A DNA stretch of 64,000 nucleotides from Streptomyces violaceoruber (GTDB taxonomy: Bacteria > Actinomycetota > Actinomycetes > Streptomycetales > Streptomycetaceae): the NCBI RefSeq assembly GCF_033406955.1, contig NZ_CP137734.1, forward strand, positions 1,674,001 through 1,738,000, written 5' to 3'. The notes beneath the pieces are model-generated. The model did not search any database, was not told the origin of the DNA, and saw only the letters and a list, made by a program, of their open reading frames with translations. Of the stretch, positions 7,892-16,349 are shown in pieces. Positions within the stretch are counted from its first letter, which is position 1. Each line of letters starts with the position of its first letter. The position numbers and the translations under genes are program-made.

Positions 7892-9564
7892 CGGAAGTCC
7901 TCCTCGCGGTACTCGTTCACGGAACCGGCCGCCGTGGCCTCCCGCAGTTCGATGCGGCGGATCTTGCCCGAGACGGTCTTGGGCAGCTCGCCGAACTCCA
8001 GGCGGCGCACCCGCTTGTAGGGGGCGAGCGTGTCGCGGGAGTGCTCGAAGAGCACCTTCGCGGTGTCCGGTCCGGGCTCCCAGCCCGCCGCGAGCACGAT
8101 GTACGCCTTCGGCACCGCGAGGCGCAGTGCGTCCGGGGCGGGCACGACCGCGGCCTCGGCGACCGCCTCGTGCTCCAGCAGCGCGCTCTCCAGCTCGAAG
8201 GGGCTGATCTTGTAGTCGGAGGCCTTGAACACGTCGTCGGCCCGGCCCACGTAGGTGAGGTAGCCGTCCTCGTCGCGGGCGCCGATGTCGCCGGTGCGGT
8301 AGTAGCCGCCGGCCATCGCCTCGGCGGTGCGGTCGGGGTCGCCGTGGTAGCCGGTCATCAGGCCCACGGGGTGGTCGGACAGGTCCAGGGCGATCTCGCC
8401 CTCGGCGGCGCCGGGCGCGCCGGTCACCGGATCGAGCAGCTCGACGCGGTAGCCGGGGCTGGGGCGGCCCATCGAGCCGGTCTTCAGCACCTGGCCGGGG
8501 CTGTTGGAGACCTGGACGGCGGTCTCGGTCTGGCCGAAGCCGTCCCGGATGGTCCTCCCCCACAGGCGGCGGACCTGTTCGATCACCTCGGGGTTGAGCG
8601 GCTCACCGGCGGCGACGACCTCGCGCGGCGGGGTGGCGAGCCGGGTGAGGTCGGCCTGGATGAGCATGCGCCACACGGTGGGCGGGGCGCAGAAGGTGGT
8701 CACCCCGGCCCGGTCCATCTCGGCCATCAGGCGGGTCGCGTCGAACCGCGTGTAGTTGTACAGGAAGACGGTGGCCTCGGCGTTCCACGGCGCGAACAGG
8801 TTCGACCAGGCGTGCTTGGCCCAGCCGGGCGAGGAGATGTTGAGGTGCACGTCGCCGGGCTTGAGCCCGATCCAGTACATGGTCGCCAGGTGGCCGACGG
8901 GGTACGACACGTGGGTGTGCTCGACCAGTTTGGGGCGGGCGGTGGTGCCGGAGGTGAAGTACAGCATCAGCGGGTCGTCGGCGGCGGTCGGGCCGTCCGG
9001 GGTGAAGGTGTCGGAGGCGCCGTACACGTCCTCGTAGGCCCGCCAGCCGGCGGCCGGCGTTGCGCCGCCCACGGCGACGCGCGTGTAGTGGCCGGGCACG
9101 TCGTCGAACTTGCCGGTGTCCTCGGCGCGCGCGATCACGTGCCCGACCCGGCCGCGGTCGACGCGGTCGCGCAGGTCGGCGGGGCCGAGCAGGGTGGTGG
9201 CCGGGATGACGACCGCGCGCAGTTTCATCGCGGCCAGCGCGGTCTCCCACAGCTCGGCCTGGTTGCCGAGCATCACGAGGATGCGGTCCTCCGGGCCGAC
9301 GCCCCATTCGCGCAGGCGGTTCGCGACCCGGTTGGAGCGGGCGGACATCTCGGCGAAGGAGACCCGGACCTCGCGGCCGTCCTCCTCGACGATGTGCAGG
9401 GCGGTGCGCCCGTTGCCCTCGGCGACGACGTCGAACCAGTCCAGCGCCCAGTTGAAGTTCGCGGGGCGGGGCCACCGGAACCCCTCGTAGGCGGCGGTGT
9501 AGTCCTCGCGGTGTTCCAGCAGGAAGTCCCGTGCGGTGCGGAACAGCTCCGTGGCCGTCGTCAT
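7888..9564 (-). CDS. AMP-binding acyl-CoA synthetase, acetyl-CoA-synthetase-like (MACS type)
   Basis: 558 residues, ANL superfamily. The ATG at 9564 has AGGAGG about 4 nt upstream. Motifs: P-loop YFTSGTTARPKLVEHTH, DGFGQTET, YRTGDIGARDEDGYL, hinge GRADDVFKASDYKISP and the C-terminal LPKTVSGKIRR with the catalytic lysine. The SSPGWAKHAWSNLFAPW segment is typical of MACS/acetyl-CoA-synthetase-like enzymes for short or medium chains. It is the first gene of a two-gene operon with the FadD-like enzyme and is divergent from a GAF-LuxR regulator across a 124-bp gap containing a palindrome, which suggests control by that regulator. Confidence 0.92.
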   Translation of the reverse strand: MTTATELFRTARDFLLEHREDYTAAYEGFRWPRPANFNWALDWFDVVAEGNGRTALHIVEEDGREVRVSFAEMSARSNRVANRLREWGVGPEDRILVMLGNQAELWETALAAMKLRAVVIPATTLLGPADLRDRVDRGRVGHVIARAEDTGKFDDVPGHYTRVAVGGATPAAGWRAYEDVYGASDTFTPDGPTAADDPLMLYFTSGTTARPKLVEHTHVSYPVGHLATMYWIGLKPGDVHLNISSPGWAKHAWSNLFAPWNAEATVFLYNYTRFDATRLMAEMDRAGVTTFCAPPTVWRMLIQADLTRLATPPREVVAAGEPLNPEVIEQVRRLWGRTIRDGFGQTETAVQVSNSPGQVLKTGSMGRPSPGYRVELLDPVTGAPGAAEGEIALDLSDHPVGLMTGYHGDPDRTAEAMAGGYYRTGDIGARDEDGYLTYVGRADDVFKASDYKISPFELESALLEHEAVAEAAVVPAPDALRLAVPKAYIVLAAGWEPGPDTAKVLFEHSRDTLAPYKRVRRLEFGELPKTVSGKIRRIELREATAAGSVNEYREEDFR

Positions 9565-9635
9565 CTGTCCTCCTCGGTGCCGGACCTTGCCGGGCGGCTC
9601 TGTGCCATCGTGTAATCCGTGATGTGGGTCTCACT

Positions 9636-9651
9636 ACCCCCGAACGGGGGT
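9636..9651. promoter_or_regulatory. Palindrome ACCCCCG-AA-CGGGGGT in the divergent promoter
   Basis: Perfect 7-bp arms (9636-9642 and 9645-9651) around AA. It lies between the synthetase operon (start 9564) and the LuxR-type regulator (start 9689), where an operator controlling both would be expected. Confidence 0.5.
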
Positions 9652-9688
9652 GTGCGTCCCGGAACGATCACGAGGGAGGGCGGAACGG

Positions 9689-10528
9689 GTGGCGGTGGAC
9701 GCGGTGGACGCGGCTCAGATCCGCAGCGCGCTGGTGCGGCTGCGGCGCACGACCGGGCTGCCCGTCGCCTTCGGCGGTCTCGTCGAGTCCGGACGGCGCC
9801 AGGTGCGCATCAGCGAGCTGAGCGGCACCGCCACGACGGCGCTCAGCGCGCTGGCGGTGACGGCGGGCAACGGGCTCGGTGGCCGGGCGGTGGCGCTGTC
9901 GCGGCCCTGCGCGGTGACGGACTACTCCGTCTCCCGGCAGATCAGCCACGAGTACGACCTGCCCGTCGCCGCCGAGGGCCTGCGCTCGGTCCTCGCGGTG
10001 CCGGTGGTCGTACGGCGCCGGGTGCGCGGCGTCCTGTACGGCGCCCTGCGCACGGCCCAGCCGCTGGGCGACCGCACGCTGAGCGCGGCCGTGGCGGCGG
10101 CGCGGGACGCGGAGCAGGCGCTGGTGCTGCGGGACGAGGCGGACGACCTGCTGGCGGCGGCCGCGCCGGGTGCGCCCGCGCCGGGTGCGGCGGGCGGCGC
10201 GGGCTGGGAACAGGTGCGGGAGGCGCACGCGGCGCTGCGGGCGCTGGTCCCGAGGATCACGGACCCGGCGCTGCGGGACGAGCTTTTGCGCGCGTGCGGT
10301 CTGCTGGTGGCGGGGAGCGGCCCCGTGCCGGGGCCCCGGCTGGCGCCGCGCGAGGTGGACGTACTGGCCTGCGTGGCGGCGGGCGCGACGAACGGGGCGG
10401 CGGCGGAGCGGCTCGGGGTGGGTCCGGAGACCGTCAAGAGCTATCTGCGCTCGGCGATGCGCAAGCTGGGCGCCCGCACCCGCACGGAGGCCGTCGCGGC
10501 CGCCCGCCGGACGGGGTGGCTGCCGTAG
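9689..10528 (+). CDS. GAF-domain LuxR-family transcriptional regulator
   Basis: 279 residues from the GTG at 9689, which has GAGGGAGGG about 8 nt upstream. A further GTG at 9695 is possible. The N-terminal part (about 10-160) has the character of a GAF-like sensory domain (LRSVLAVPVVVRRRVRGVLY). The C-terminal 60 residues are a LuxR helix-turn-helix (LAPREVDVLACVAAGATNG, then ERLGVGPETVKSYLRSAMRKL). It probably senses a small molecule, perhaps an acyl compound, and controls the divergent acyl-CoA synthetase operon; that role is inferred from position only. Confidence 0.85.
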   Translation: MAVDAVDAAQIRSALVRLRRTTGLPVAFGGLVESGRRQVRISELSGTATTALSALAVTAGNGLGGRAVALSRPCAVTDYSVSRQISHEYDLPVAAEGLRSVLAVPVVVRRRVRGVLYGALRTAQPLGDRTLSAAVAAARDAEQALVLRDEADDLLAAAAPGAPAPGAAGGAGWEQVREAHAALRALVPRITDPALRDELLRACGLLVAGSGPVPGPRLAPREVDVLACVAAGATNGAAAERLGVGPETVKSYLRSAMRKLGARTRTEAVAAARRTGWLP

Positions 10529-10687
10529 GGGGCGGGCCGGGACGCGGCGGGCGCGGGCCTTTCCGGCCGTGCTCGATTCTCTCCGGTGGCCCGTTTGTTG
10601 TTCGGGTCACCTCGCCGACCCTCCGTAACGCGATGCGCCGTTGCCTAATATTGGCCCGGACACGCCACACGGAGGGGAGCGGTCACC

Positions 10688-13519
10688 GTGCCACGGGACT
10701 TCGCGGAGGCTGCCGGATACCGCTCCGACCTGGTCATCGGGCGGGAGGGGTCGTTCGGCGCGGCGCGTGAGCAGCTCGCCCGGGGCGGCAGTGTGCTGCT
10801 GCACGGCCCCGCCGGAATCGGAAAGTCGACGGTCCTGCGCACCCTGGCGGCGGAGTACGCCCGCACGGCGCACACCGTACTGCGCTGCTCGGCCACCGAG
10901 TCCGAGTCCCATCTCCCCTTCCTCGCCCTCGCCGACCTCCTGGGGCAGGTCCTCGACGAGGTCTCCGGTGCGCTGCCCGCCGCGCAGCGCACCGCGCTGG
11001 AGTCGGCGCTCACCGGCCGCGGCGAGTCCACCCTGCGGCGCGACGGGCTGGCGCTGCGCCTGGCCGTGCTGTCCGCGCTGCGCGCCCTCGCCGCCGAGGG
11101 GCCCGTCCTCGTCGTCGCCGACGACCTCCAGTGGCTCGATCCGGCCAGCGCGGAGCTCCTCGGCTTCGCCGCCCGCCGCCTGGGCGAGACCCCGGTACGG
11201 CTGCTGTGCGCGGTGCGGACCGAGGGGACCGAGACGGACGACGCCGAGTACGACCGCCATCTGCGGGCCTCGCCGCCGGACACCCGCGCGGTCCGCCTCG
11301 GGCCGCTGACCCGCGCCCAGGTGTCGGCGCTGCTCGACGAACGCGGCTACTCGGGCCTGCACCGTTCCACCGTCCGGGACATCCACCGCACCAGCGGCGG
11401 CAACCCGCTGTTCGCCCTGGAGCTGGGCCGGGCGCTGGCCGAGAGCCCCGCCGCACCGCGCCCGGGCGAGCCGCTGCCGGTGCCGACCTCGCTGCGCGCC
11501 CTGGTCCTGTCCCGCCTGGAGATGCTCTCGGGCGAGGCCCGCCGCACCCTCCTGGTGGCCAGCGCCGGCGCCCGCCCCACCCCGGCGCTGCTGCGCGCGG
11601 CCGGCCGGGAGAACGCCGAGGCGGAGACCGCGCAGGCGGCGGCGCTCGGGCTGCTGGCGCCCGACCCGGAGGGCCCGACCCTGCGGTTCGCGCACCCGCT
11701 GATCTCGGCCGCGCTGTACGCCGAGGCTCCGGCGCCGGAACGGCGGGCCGCGCACGCCGCGCTGTCCACGGCCGCCTCCGACCCGATCGAGCGCGCCCGG
11801 CACCTGGCGCTGGCCACCACCGGCACCGACCCCGAGGTGGCGGCCCGGCTGGCGGAGGCCGCCGCGCTGGCCCGGGACCGCGGGGCGCCGTCGGTGGCCG
11901 CCTCGCTGGGGCTGCTCGCCGCCCGCCACACCCCGGCGGACGGCACGCCGGGCCCGGACGAGCGCCGGCTGACGGCCGCCGAGGACGCGATCACCGCGGG
12001 CGAGCAGGACCTCGCGCGGGACGTCGCCCGGGAGGTGCTGACCCGGGCCACCGCGCCCGGCGAGCGGGTGCGGGCCTGGATGGCGGTGATCGAGGCGGCC
12101 GGGCAGGCCATCGGCGAGGTCGACGCCGTCTTCCCGCAGGCGCTGGCCGACGCGGGCGACGATCCCCGGCTGCTCGCCCTGGTCCACTACCAGCTGGCCT
12201 GGCGCTCCCTGGTGGTGCAGGGCGACTTCGCCCAGGGCCGGGAGGAGGCCGCGCACGCGGCCCGGCTGGCGGCGCGGGCCGGGGAGCGGAGTACCGAGCT
12301 GCTCGCGCTCGCGTTCCAGGCGCAGGCGGAGACGCTGATGGGTCATCCGGGTGCTCCGGCGACCATCCAGCGGGCGCTCCAGGAGCCGCAGGACCCGCGG
12401 GTGGCGTGCCATCACAACGGGGCCGGCTCCTCCCGCTTCCGGTGGCTGGTGATGAGCGACCGGCTGGCCGAGGCGCGGACCACCGTCACCGCGCTGCTGC
12501 GCGAGGTGCGCCGCCGCGGCATGGCCGAGAGCGAGGTCCACTACCTGCGTTTCCTCGCGGAGACCGAGCTGCACTCCGGCCACTGCGGCCGGGCCCTCGA
12601 ACTGTCCCGGGAGAGCCTCACCCTGGCGCGCGACGCGGGCATCGGGGAGGGCGCGGGCGCGATGCAGGCCGCGCTCGCCGAGGCCGCGGGCGGCGACCCC
12701 GACCGGGCCCTGGAGCTGGCCCGGGAGGCGGTACGGCGGTCGGAGGGCGACGGGGACGCCGTGTACCTGTCCCGGGCGCTGGCCGCGCTCGGTCACGCGC
12801 ACCTGGTGGCGGGCGACGCGACGGCGGCCGTACGGGCGCTGCGCCGGGTGCGGGAGCTGGAGGCGGGGGCGGGCATCACCGACCCGGCGCGCGGCCGGTG
12901 GCAGGGCGATCTCGCGGAGGCGCTGGTGCGCACCGGGGAGCCGGCCGAGGCCATGGACGTCATCGAGGTCGCCCGGGCGCACGCGCTGCGGCTCGGGCGC
13001 CAGAGCGTGCTCGCCGCCCTCGACCGGTCCGAGGCGCTGGTGCGGGCGGCGCGGGGCGAACACCGGGCGGCCGTCGCCCGGTTGACGTCGGCACGGGAGC
13101 GGCTGGCCGGGCTGGGCTTCGGTCTGGAGGAGGCCCGGGCGGTTTTCGCGCTGGCCGAGTTGCACGCCGAACGGCCGGGGCGGGCCCCGGAGCCGGCGTC
13201 GTACGACGAGGCGGCGCGGCTGTTCCGGCGGTGCCGGGCGCTGCCCTGGCTGCGGCGGGTGGAGGCCGCCGTCGCGGTGCGGGCGTCCGGACCGGCCCCG
13301 GTGCCGGCCGCCGAGCCGGACGGTCTGGCGGGGCTGGCCTCGATGGAGCGTCAGGTGGCCGCGCTCGTGATGGAGGGCGCGACCAACCGGGAGATCGCCG
13401 CCCGGCTGTTCGTCAGCGTCAAGACCGTGGAGGCGACGCTCACACGCGTCTACCGCAAGCTGGGGATCCGGTCCCGGGTCGACATCGTCCGCCTGGCGGC
13501 GGGCCGGCGCCCCGACTGA
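10688..13519 (+). CDS. LAL-type (large ATP-binding) LuxR-family regulator
   Basis: 943 residues, the normal size of a LAL/MalT-like STAND regulator. The GTG at 10688 has GGAGGGGAG about 8 nt upstream. The N-terminal AAA-like ATPase has Walker A GPAGIGKST (about residue 38) and Walker B VLVVADDLQWLD (about 140). The centre is a long alpha-helical, TPR-like repeat region, and the last 60 residues are a LuxR HTH (MERQVAALVMEGATNREIA then FVSVKTVEATLTRVYRKL). It follows the GAF-LuxR gene after 159 bp with a possible -10 TAATAT at 10646. The target is unknown; palindromes and a promoter-like site lie immediately downstream. Confidence 0.9.
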   Translation: MPRDFAEAAGYRSDLVIGREGSFGAAREQLARGGSVLLHGPAGIGKSTVLRTLAAEYARTAHTVLRCSATESESHLPFLALADLLGQVLDEVSGALPAAQRTALESALTGRGESTLRRDGLALRLAVLSALRALAAEGPVLVVADDLQWLDPASAELLGFAARRLGETPVRLLCAVRTEGTETDDAEYDRHLRASPPDTRAVRLGPLTRAQVSALLDERGYSGLHRSTVRDIHRTSGGNPLFALELGRALAESPAAPRPGEPLPVPTSLRALVLSRLEMLSGEARRTLLVASAGARPTPALLRAAGRENAEAETAQAAALGLLAPDPEGPTLRFAHPLISAALYAEAPAPERRAAHAALSTAASDPIERARHLALATTGTDPEVAARLAEAAALARDRGAPSVAASLGLLAARHTPADGTPGPDERRLTAAEDAITAGEQDLARDVAREVLTRATAPGERVRAWMAVIEAAGQAIGEVDAVFPQALADAGDDPRLLALVHYQLAWRSLVVQGDFAQGREEAAHAARLAARAGERSTELLALAFQAQAETLMGHPGAPATIQRALQEPQDPRVACHHNGAGSSRFRWLVMSDRLAEARTTVTALLREVRRRGMAESEVHYLRFLAETELHSGHCGRALELSRESLTLARDAGIGEGAGAMQAALAEAAGGDPDRALELAREAVRRSEGDGDAVYLSRALAALGHAHLVAGDATAAVRALRRVRELEAGAGITDPARGRWQGDLAEALVRTGEPAEAMDVIEVARAHALRLGRQSVLAALDRSEALVRAARGEHRAAVARLTSARERLAGLGFGLEEARAVFALAELHAERPGRAPEPASYDEAARLFRRCRALPWLRRVEAAVAVRASGPAPVPAAEPDGLAGLASMERQVAALVMEGATNREIAARLFVSVKTVEATLTRVYRKLGIRSRVDIVRLAAGRRPD

Positions 13520-13528
13520 GAACGGCCG

Positions 13529-13547
13529 GGTTTACCGGCGGTAAACC
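13529..13547 (+). terminator. Hairpin GGTTTACC-GGC-GGTAAACC after the LAL gene
   Basis: An 8-bp perfect stem starts 9 nt after the LAL stop. TTTT follows at 13553-13556. It may double as an operator because further palindromes follow. Confidence 0.5.
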
Positions 13548-13548
13548 G

Positions 13549-13617
13549 AGGGTTTTCCCTGCCCGACGCCCTTAGGGGGTTCCCTCATTGGGCGGTCCGG
13601 ACCGCCGGTTCTAGCGT
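13549..13617 (+). promoter_or_regulatory. Two AGGG-N4-CCCT palindromes ahead of a promoter-like site
   Basis: AGGG-TTTT-CCCT (13549-13560) and AGGG-GGTT-CCCT (13574-13585) are spaced 25 bp centre to centre. TTGGGC (13589-13594 region) and TAGCGT (13612-13617) could be -35 and -10 boxes about 18 bp apart. A perfect 16-bp palindrome GGCGGTCCGGACCGCC (13591-13606) lies between them. The GGG-N4-CCC core resembles operators of PAS-LuxR regulators such as PimM (CTVGGGAWWTCCCBAG, from memory), so a LuxR-type protein, perhaps the adjacent LAL, is a candidate binder. Confidence 0.4.
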
Positions 13618-13642
13618 GAGCCTGTGCCGCTCGCCCGGGCAA

Positions 13643-13668
13643 ACGGGGGTCTGTCCCGAGACCCCCGT
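13643..13668 (+). other. 10-bp hairpin in a possible short transcript
   Basis: Arms 13643-13652 and 13659-13668 (ACGGGGGTCT and its complement) flank GTCCCG. If the promoter at 13612 is real, this stem-loop begins about 20 nt into the RNA. Confidence 0.4.
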
Positions 13669-13720
13669 CAAACCCCCCACGCCCGTGCGACCCCCCACCG
13701 GCTACCCCTTGAGGAGACTC

Positions 13721-13762
13721 ATGTCCGGGCTCACCCGCTCCAGACCGACCGCCACCGTTTGA
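13721..13762 (+). CDS. Possible 13-residue peptide ORF
   Basis: The ATG at 13721 has GAGGAG 4 nt upstream and reads MSGLTRSRPTATV then TGA. It lies downstream of the promoter-like site at 13612 and ahead of a bulged hairpin (13763-13783) and a strong hairpin (13793-13833). It could be a leader peptide or the remnant start of a lost gene; the next real gene is on the other strand. The ribosome-binding site is the only positive evidence. Confidence 0.25.
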   Translation: MSGLTRSRPTATV

Positions 13763-13792
13763 CACCCTGAGCATCCCTCAGGTGCAAGACCG

Positions 13793-13833
13793 GGGGGCGT
13801 TGCGGGCCTCCACGAGCGGCCCGCAGCGCCCCC
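13793..13833. terminator. Strong 16-bp hairpin
   Basis: Arms 13793-13808 and 13818-13833 pair with a single G-U wobble around a 9-nt loop. It is 8 nt past the stop of the minus-strand winged-helix gene and would also stop rightward transcription from 13612. Confidence 0.65.
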
Positions 13834-13841
13834 TCTCCATG

Positions 13842-14948
13842 TCAGTCCCGTACGGTCCCGAAGCGGACGTCGTACGCGGTGCCGGGGTGCATGGTCGCGA
13901 GCATCCGCTCGCCCTCGGCCGCGATCTCGTCCCGCTGCCGCTTCGGGGGGCGGTCGAAGGCCTCGACGACCAGGGCGTCGTCCTCGAGCTTCCACAGTCC
14001 GGCCACGAAGCCGTCGGCGAGCAGGACGCGGTAGGCCTGGTTCTTCTTCCAGGTGCGGCCCTTGTGCGCGGGCGGGACGACGCGGGCGCGGTCGGCGTGG
14101 GAGAGGAGCAGGTTGTCGAACTCGGGCAGGAAGCGCGGCGGGGCCGGGGTGTCCGGGTCGGGGCGCGGCGCGTCGGGGAGGTCGAAGAGTTCGGTGCCGC
14201 CGGGGTCCCGGAAGGTGACGAGACGGGGGCGCAGCCGCTCGAAGGCGTCCCGGAGCCGGGTCAGGCCGGCCCAGGTCTGCATGTCCTTCACCGACGCGGG
14301 TCCGAACGCGGCCAGGTAGCGCAGCACGGTGTCGTCCGGTGCGGGCTCCGGACGCGCGGGGCGGCCCAGCCAGTGCTCGGCGGTGGTGAGCGTGACCTGA
14401 CCGCTGCGGCCCCACAGGCCGCGCGGCGTCACCTGGACGAGCGGGAGCCGGCAGCGGGCGGCGACGGACAGGGCCTGCGGGTCGGCGTCGGGCCACTCGG
14501 CGCCGAGGGCCTGACGCAACTGCCCGGGAGTGCGCGGCTCGGCCTCGACCAGTTCCCGGGCGAGGCGGGCGAGCCGGTCCAGGTCGACGCCGGTCAGTCC
14601 CTCGCGGAACGTTCTCAACTCCCGTTCGCGGGCGGCCTGCACCAGGGGCCGCAGGGTGAGGCAGTCGTCGGCGGTGTGGGTGTGGATGGTCGAGCGCAGG
14701 GTGACGAGCCGGGCGACGCGGCGGTCGGCCATCGGCGCGGACAGGTCCTCGGGCGTGAAGCCGTCGAGGCGGGCGGCGAGCGCGTAGTACGGGGGCTTCA
14801 CACTCTGGGCCTGGAGCCCGACGAGGTGGGCGACCGCGGCCTCGGCGGACATCGACGCGCGGCGCAGCAGCAACTGGCGGGCCAGGGTGGCGCGGTTGAG
14901 GGCGCGGATACCGAGGACGGGGGCGGTCGTTCCTGCCTTGGTCGTCAT
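13842..14948 (-). CDS. Winged-helix DNA-binding protein, AlkZ/HTH_42 family
   Basis: 368 residues. This matches the winged-helix family that includes AlkZ DNA glycosylases: RALNRATLARQLLLRR at the N-terminus, HLVGLQAQSVKPPYYALAAR, LVTLRSTIHTHTADDCL, and the C-terminal FLPEFDNLLLSHADR. Family members with QxQ-type motifs excise damaged or crosslinked bases; the QAQ triplet in GLQAQS fits that, but activity is inferred. There is no clear ribosome-binding site at the ATG at 14948. A TACCGT hexamer at 14956-14961 (minus strand) lies 7 nt ahead, so a leaderless mRNA is possible. The divergent neighbour is at 15363. Confidence 0.85.
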   Translation of the reverse strand: MTTKAGTTAPVLGIRALNRATLARQLLLRRASMSAEAAVAHLVGLQAQSVKPPYYALAARLDGFTPEDLSAPMADRRVARLVTLRSTIHTHTADDCLTLRPLVQAARERELRTFREGLTGVDLDRLARLARELVEAEPRTPGQLRQALGAEWPDADPQALSVAARCRLPLVQVTPRGLWGRSGQVTLTTAEHWLGRPARPEPAPDDTVLRYLAAFGPASVKDMQTWAGLTRLRDAFERLRPRLVTFRDPGGTELFDLPDAPRPDPDTPAPPRFLPEFDNLLLSHADRARVVPPAHKGRTWKKNQAYRVLLADGFVAGLWKLEDDALVVEAFDRPPKRQRDEIAAEGERMLATMHPGTAYDVRFGTVRD

Positions 14949-15362
14949 GCCCTGCACGGTAGCCGGGATCGAGGACGGACCCTGTCCTCTTTCCCCGGCG
15001 AGCGCCGGGGTCCGCGGCCGGACGGGGGCACGGCGCGCTCCCGGAGCCGGGCCGGGCGCGGTCGCGCAGGCCGGCGGGGCCGCCCCGGTCCAGCGGCACC
15101 GTCCCCGCTGCCAGGGGGACAGGCATCCGGGCAGTCGCCCGGCGACCGGGTCCGAGGTGAGCGCCAGCCGTCCGCCGCCGGCCGGCAGGGCGGCCCCGGT
15201 CAGCAGGGTGCGGTTGACCGCGTTGCGCGACGGGTTCACGAGCCGCTCCCCTCCGCTCCGGGTCCCGGCGCCGTCTCCCCGGCCCCGGGGACCCGCTGCC
15301 CCGGCGCACGCGGTCGCCGTGCCGTTGGTTGCCGGGCCGTCGGCTGGGCACCCGGTGGCACT
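14949..15362. other. 414-bp divergent intergenic region
   Basis: This lies between the winged-helix gene (minus) and the pyruvyl-transferase-like gene (plus). Apart from the TACCGT hexamer near 14956, I see no clear promoter, repeat or convincing ORF. It is very GC-rich without consistent codon structure. Confidence 0.5.
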
Positions 15363-16301
15363 GTGCACGGACGGGACGCAATCCTGGTGACCGGCTGGTT
15401 CAGCTTCCTGCACGGGGAGGCGACGGCCGGGGACGTGCTGGCGCTGGCGCGGGTGGAGCGGGTGCTGCGGGACGCGGGGCTGGCGTACGACGTCGTGTGG
15501 AGCCCCGGGTTCCGCGCCGAAGGCACGCACTTCGACGACGTGGACCCGGCGGCGTACTCCCGGCTGGTGTTCGTGTGCGGGCCGGTGCACGGGCCGCAGG
15601 TCGAGGAGTTGCACCGGCGGTTCGCGCACTGCGTGCGGATCGCCGTCGGGGTCTCCGTGGTCGATCCCCGCTCCCCCGCCGTCACCGGCTTCCACCGGGT
15701 GCTGGCCCGGGACGCCGCCGGCACCGGTCCGGGCGTGGACCTCGCGGCCCGCGCTCCGGCGCTCCCCGAGGTGCCCGTCGTCGGGGTGGTGCTCACCCAC
15801 GGGCAGCACGAGTACGCGGGGCGGCGACGGCACGAGGAGGTCGCCGCCGCGCTGACCGGCTGGCTGGCCGGGCGGGACTGTGCCCGGCTGGAGCTGGAGA
15901 CCCGGCTGGACGCGCACGACTGGCGGCTGTGCGGCACACCGGCCCAGCTGGAGGCCGTGCTGGCCCGCCTGGACCTGGTGGTCACCGACCGGCTGCACGG
16001 TCTGGTGCTCGCGCTGCGGGCCGGTGTGCCGGTGCTGGCGGTGGATCCGGTCGAGGGCGGCGCTAAGGTGACGGCGCAGGCCCGTGCCTGCGCCTGGCCG
16101 GCGCTGGTGGCCGCCGAACGGCTGGCGGGGGCACCCGCGGAGGGGGTGCTGGGGCCCTGGTGGGACTGGTGCCTGGCCGACGGGCGGGCGGCGGCGGCGC
16201 GGATCGCCGCGGAGTTCCGGGCGGCGGACCCGGTGCCGGACGCGGCGGACGGCCTGGTGGCGGCCTTGCGGGACACGTCGGACGCGGTGCGGTGGCGATG
16301 A
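15363..16301 (+). CDS. Polysaccharide pyruvyl transferase family protein
   Basis: 312 residues from the GTG at 15363; a GTG at 15387 (reading VTGWFSFLHGE) is an alternative and neither has a strong ribosome-binding site. N-terminal VTGWFSFLHGEATAGDVLAL and C-terminal TDRLHGLVLALRAGVPVLAVD are hallmarks of the CsaB/WcaK-like pyruvyl transferase fold. These enzymes move pyruvate from PEP to a sugar hydroxyl of surface polymers, though some relatives have other roles. It is convergent with the glycosyltransferase operon starting 48 bp downstream, so it could modify the same glycan; this is inference. Confidence 0.75.
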   Translation: MHGRDAILVTGWFSFLHGEATAGDVLALARVERVLRDAGLAYDVVWSPGFRAEGTHFDDVDPAAYSRLVFVCGPVHGPQVEELHRRFAHCVRIAVGVSVVDPRSPAVTGFHRVLARDAAGTGPGVDLAARAPALPEVPVVGVVLTHGQHEYAGRRRHEEVAAALTGWLAGRDCARLELETRLDAHDWRLCGTPAQLEAVLARLDLVVTDRLHGLVLALRAGVPVLAVDPVEGGAKVTAQARACAWPALVAAERLAGAPAEGVLGPWWDWCLADGRAAAARIAAEFRAADPVPDAADGLVAALRDTSDAVRWR

Positions 16302-16349
16302 CGGCGCCGCCGGGCGGTTGGCCGGGTCCCGGCACGGCGACGGGCCCGG

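Noticed and set aside
9619..10770. Second plus-strand frame over the GAF-LuxR gene
   Set aside because: Shadow of the real regulator; the GAF and HTH motifs are in the 9689-10528 frame.
13624..13770. 48-residue GTG frame with TAGCGT 6 nt ahead (leaderless pattern)
   Set aside because: The product is a Pro/His/Arg-rich string without coding-like third positions and overlaps better signals (hairpin, short ORF). Not called as a gene.
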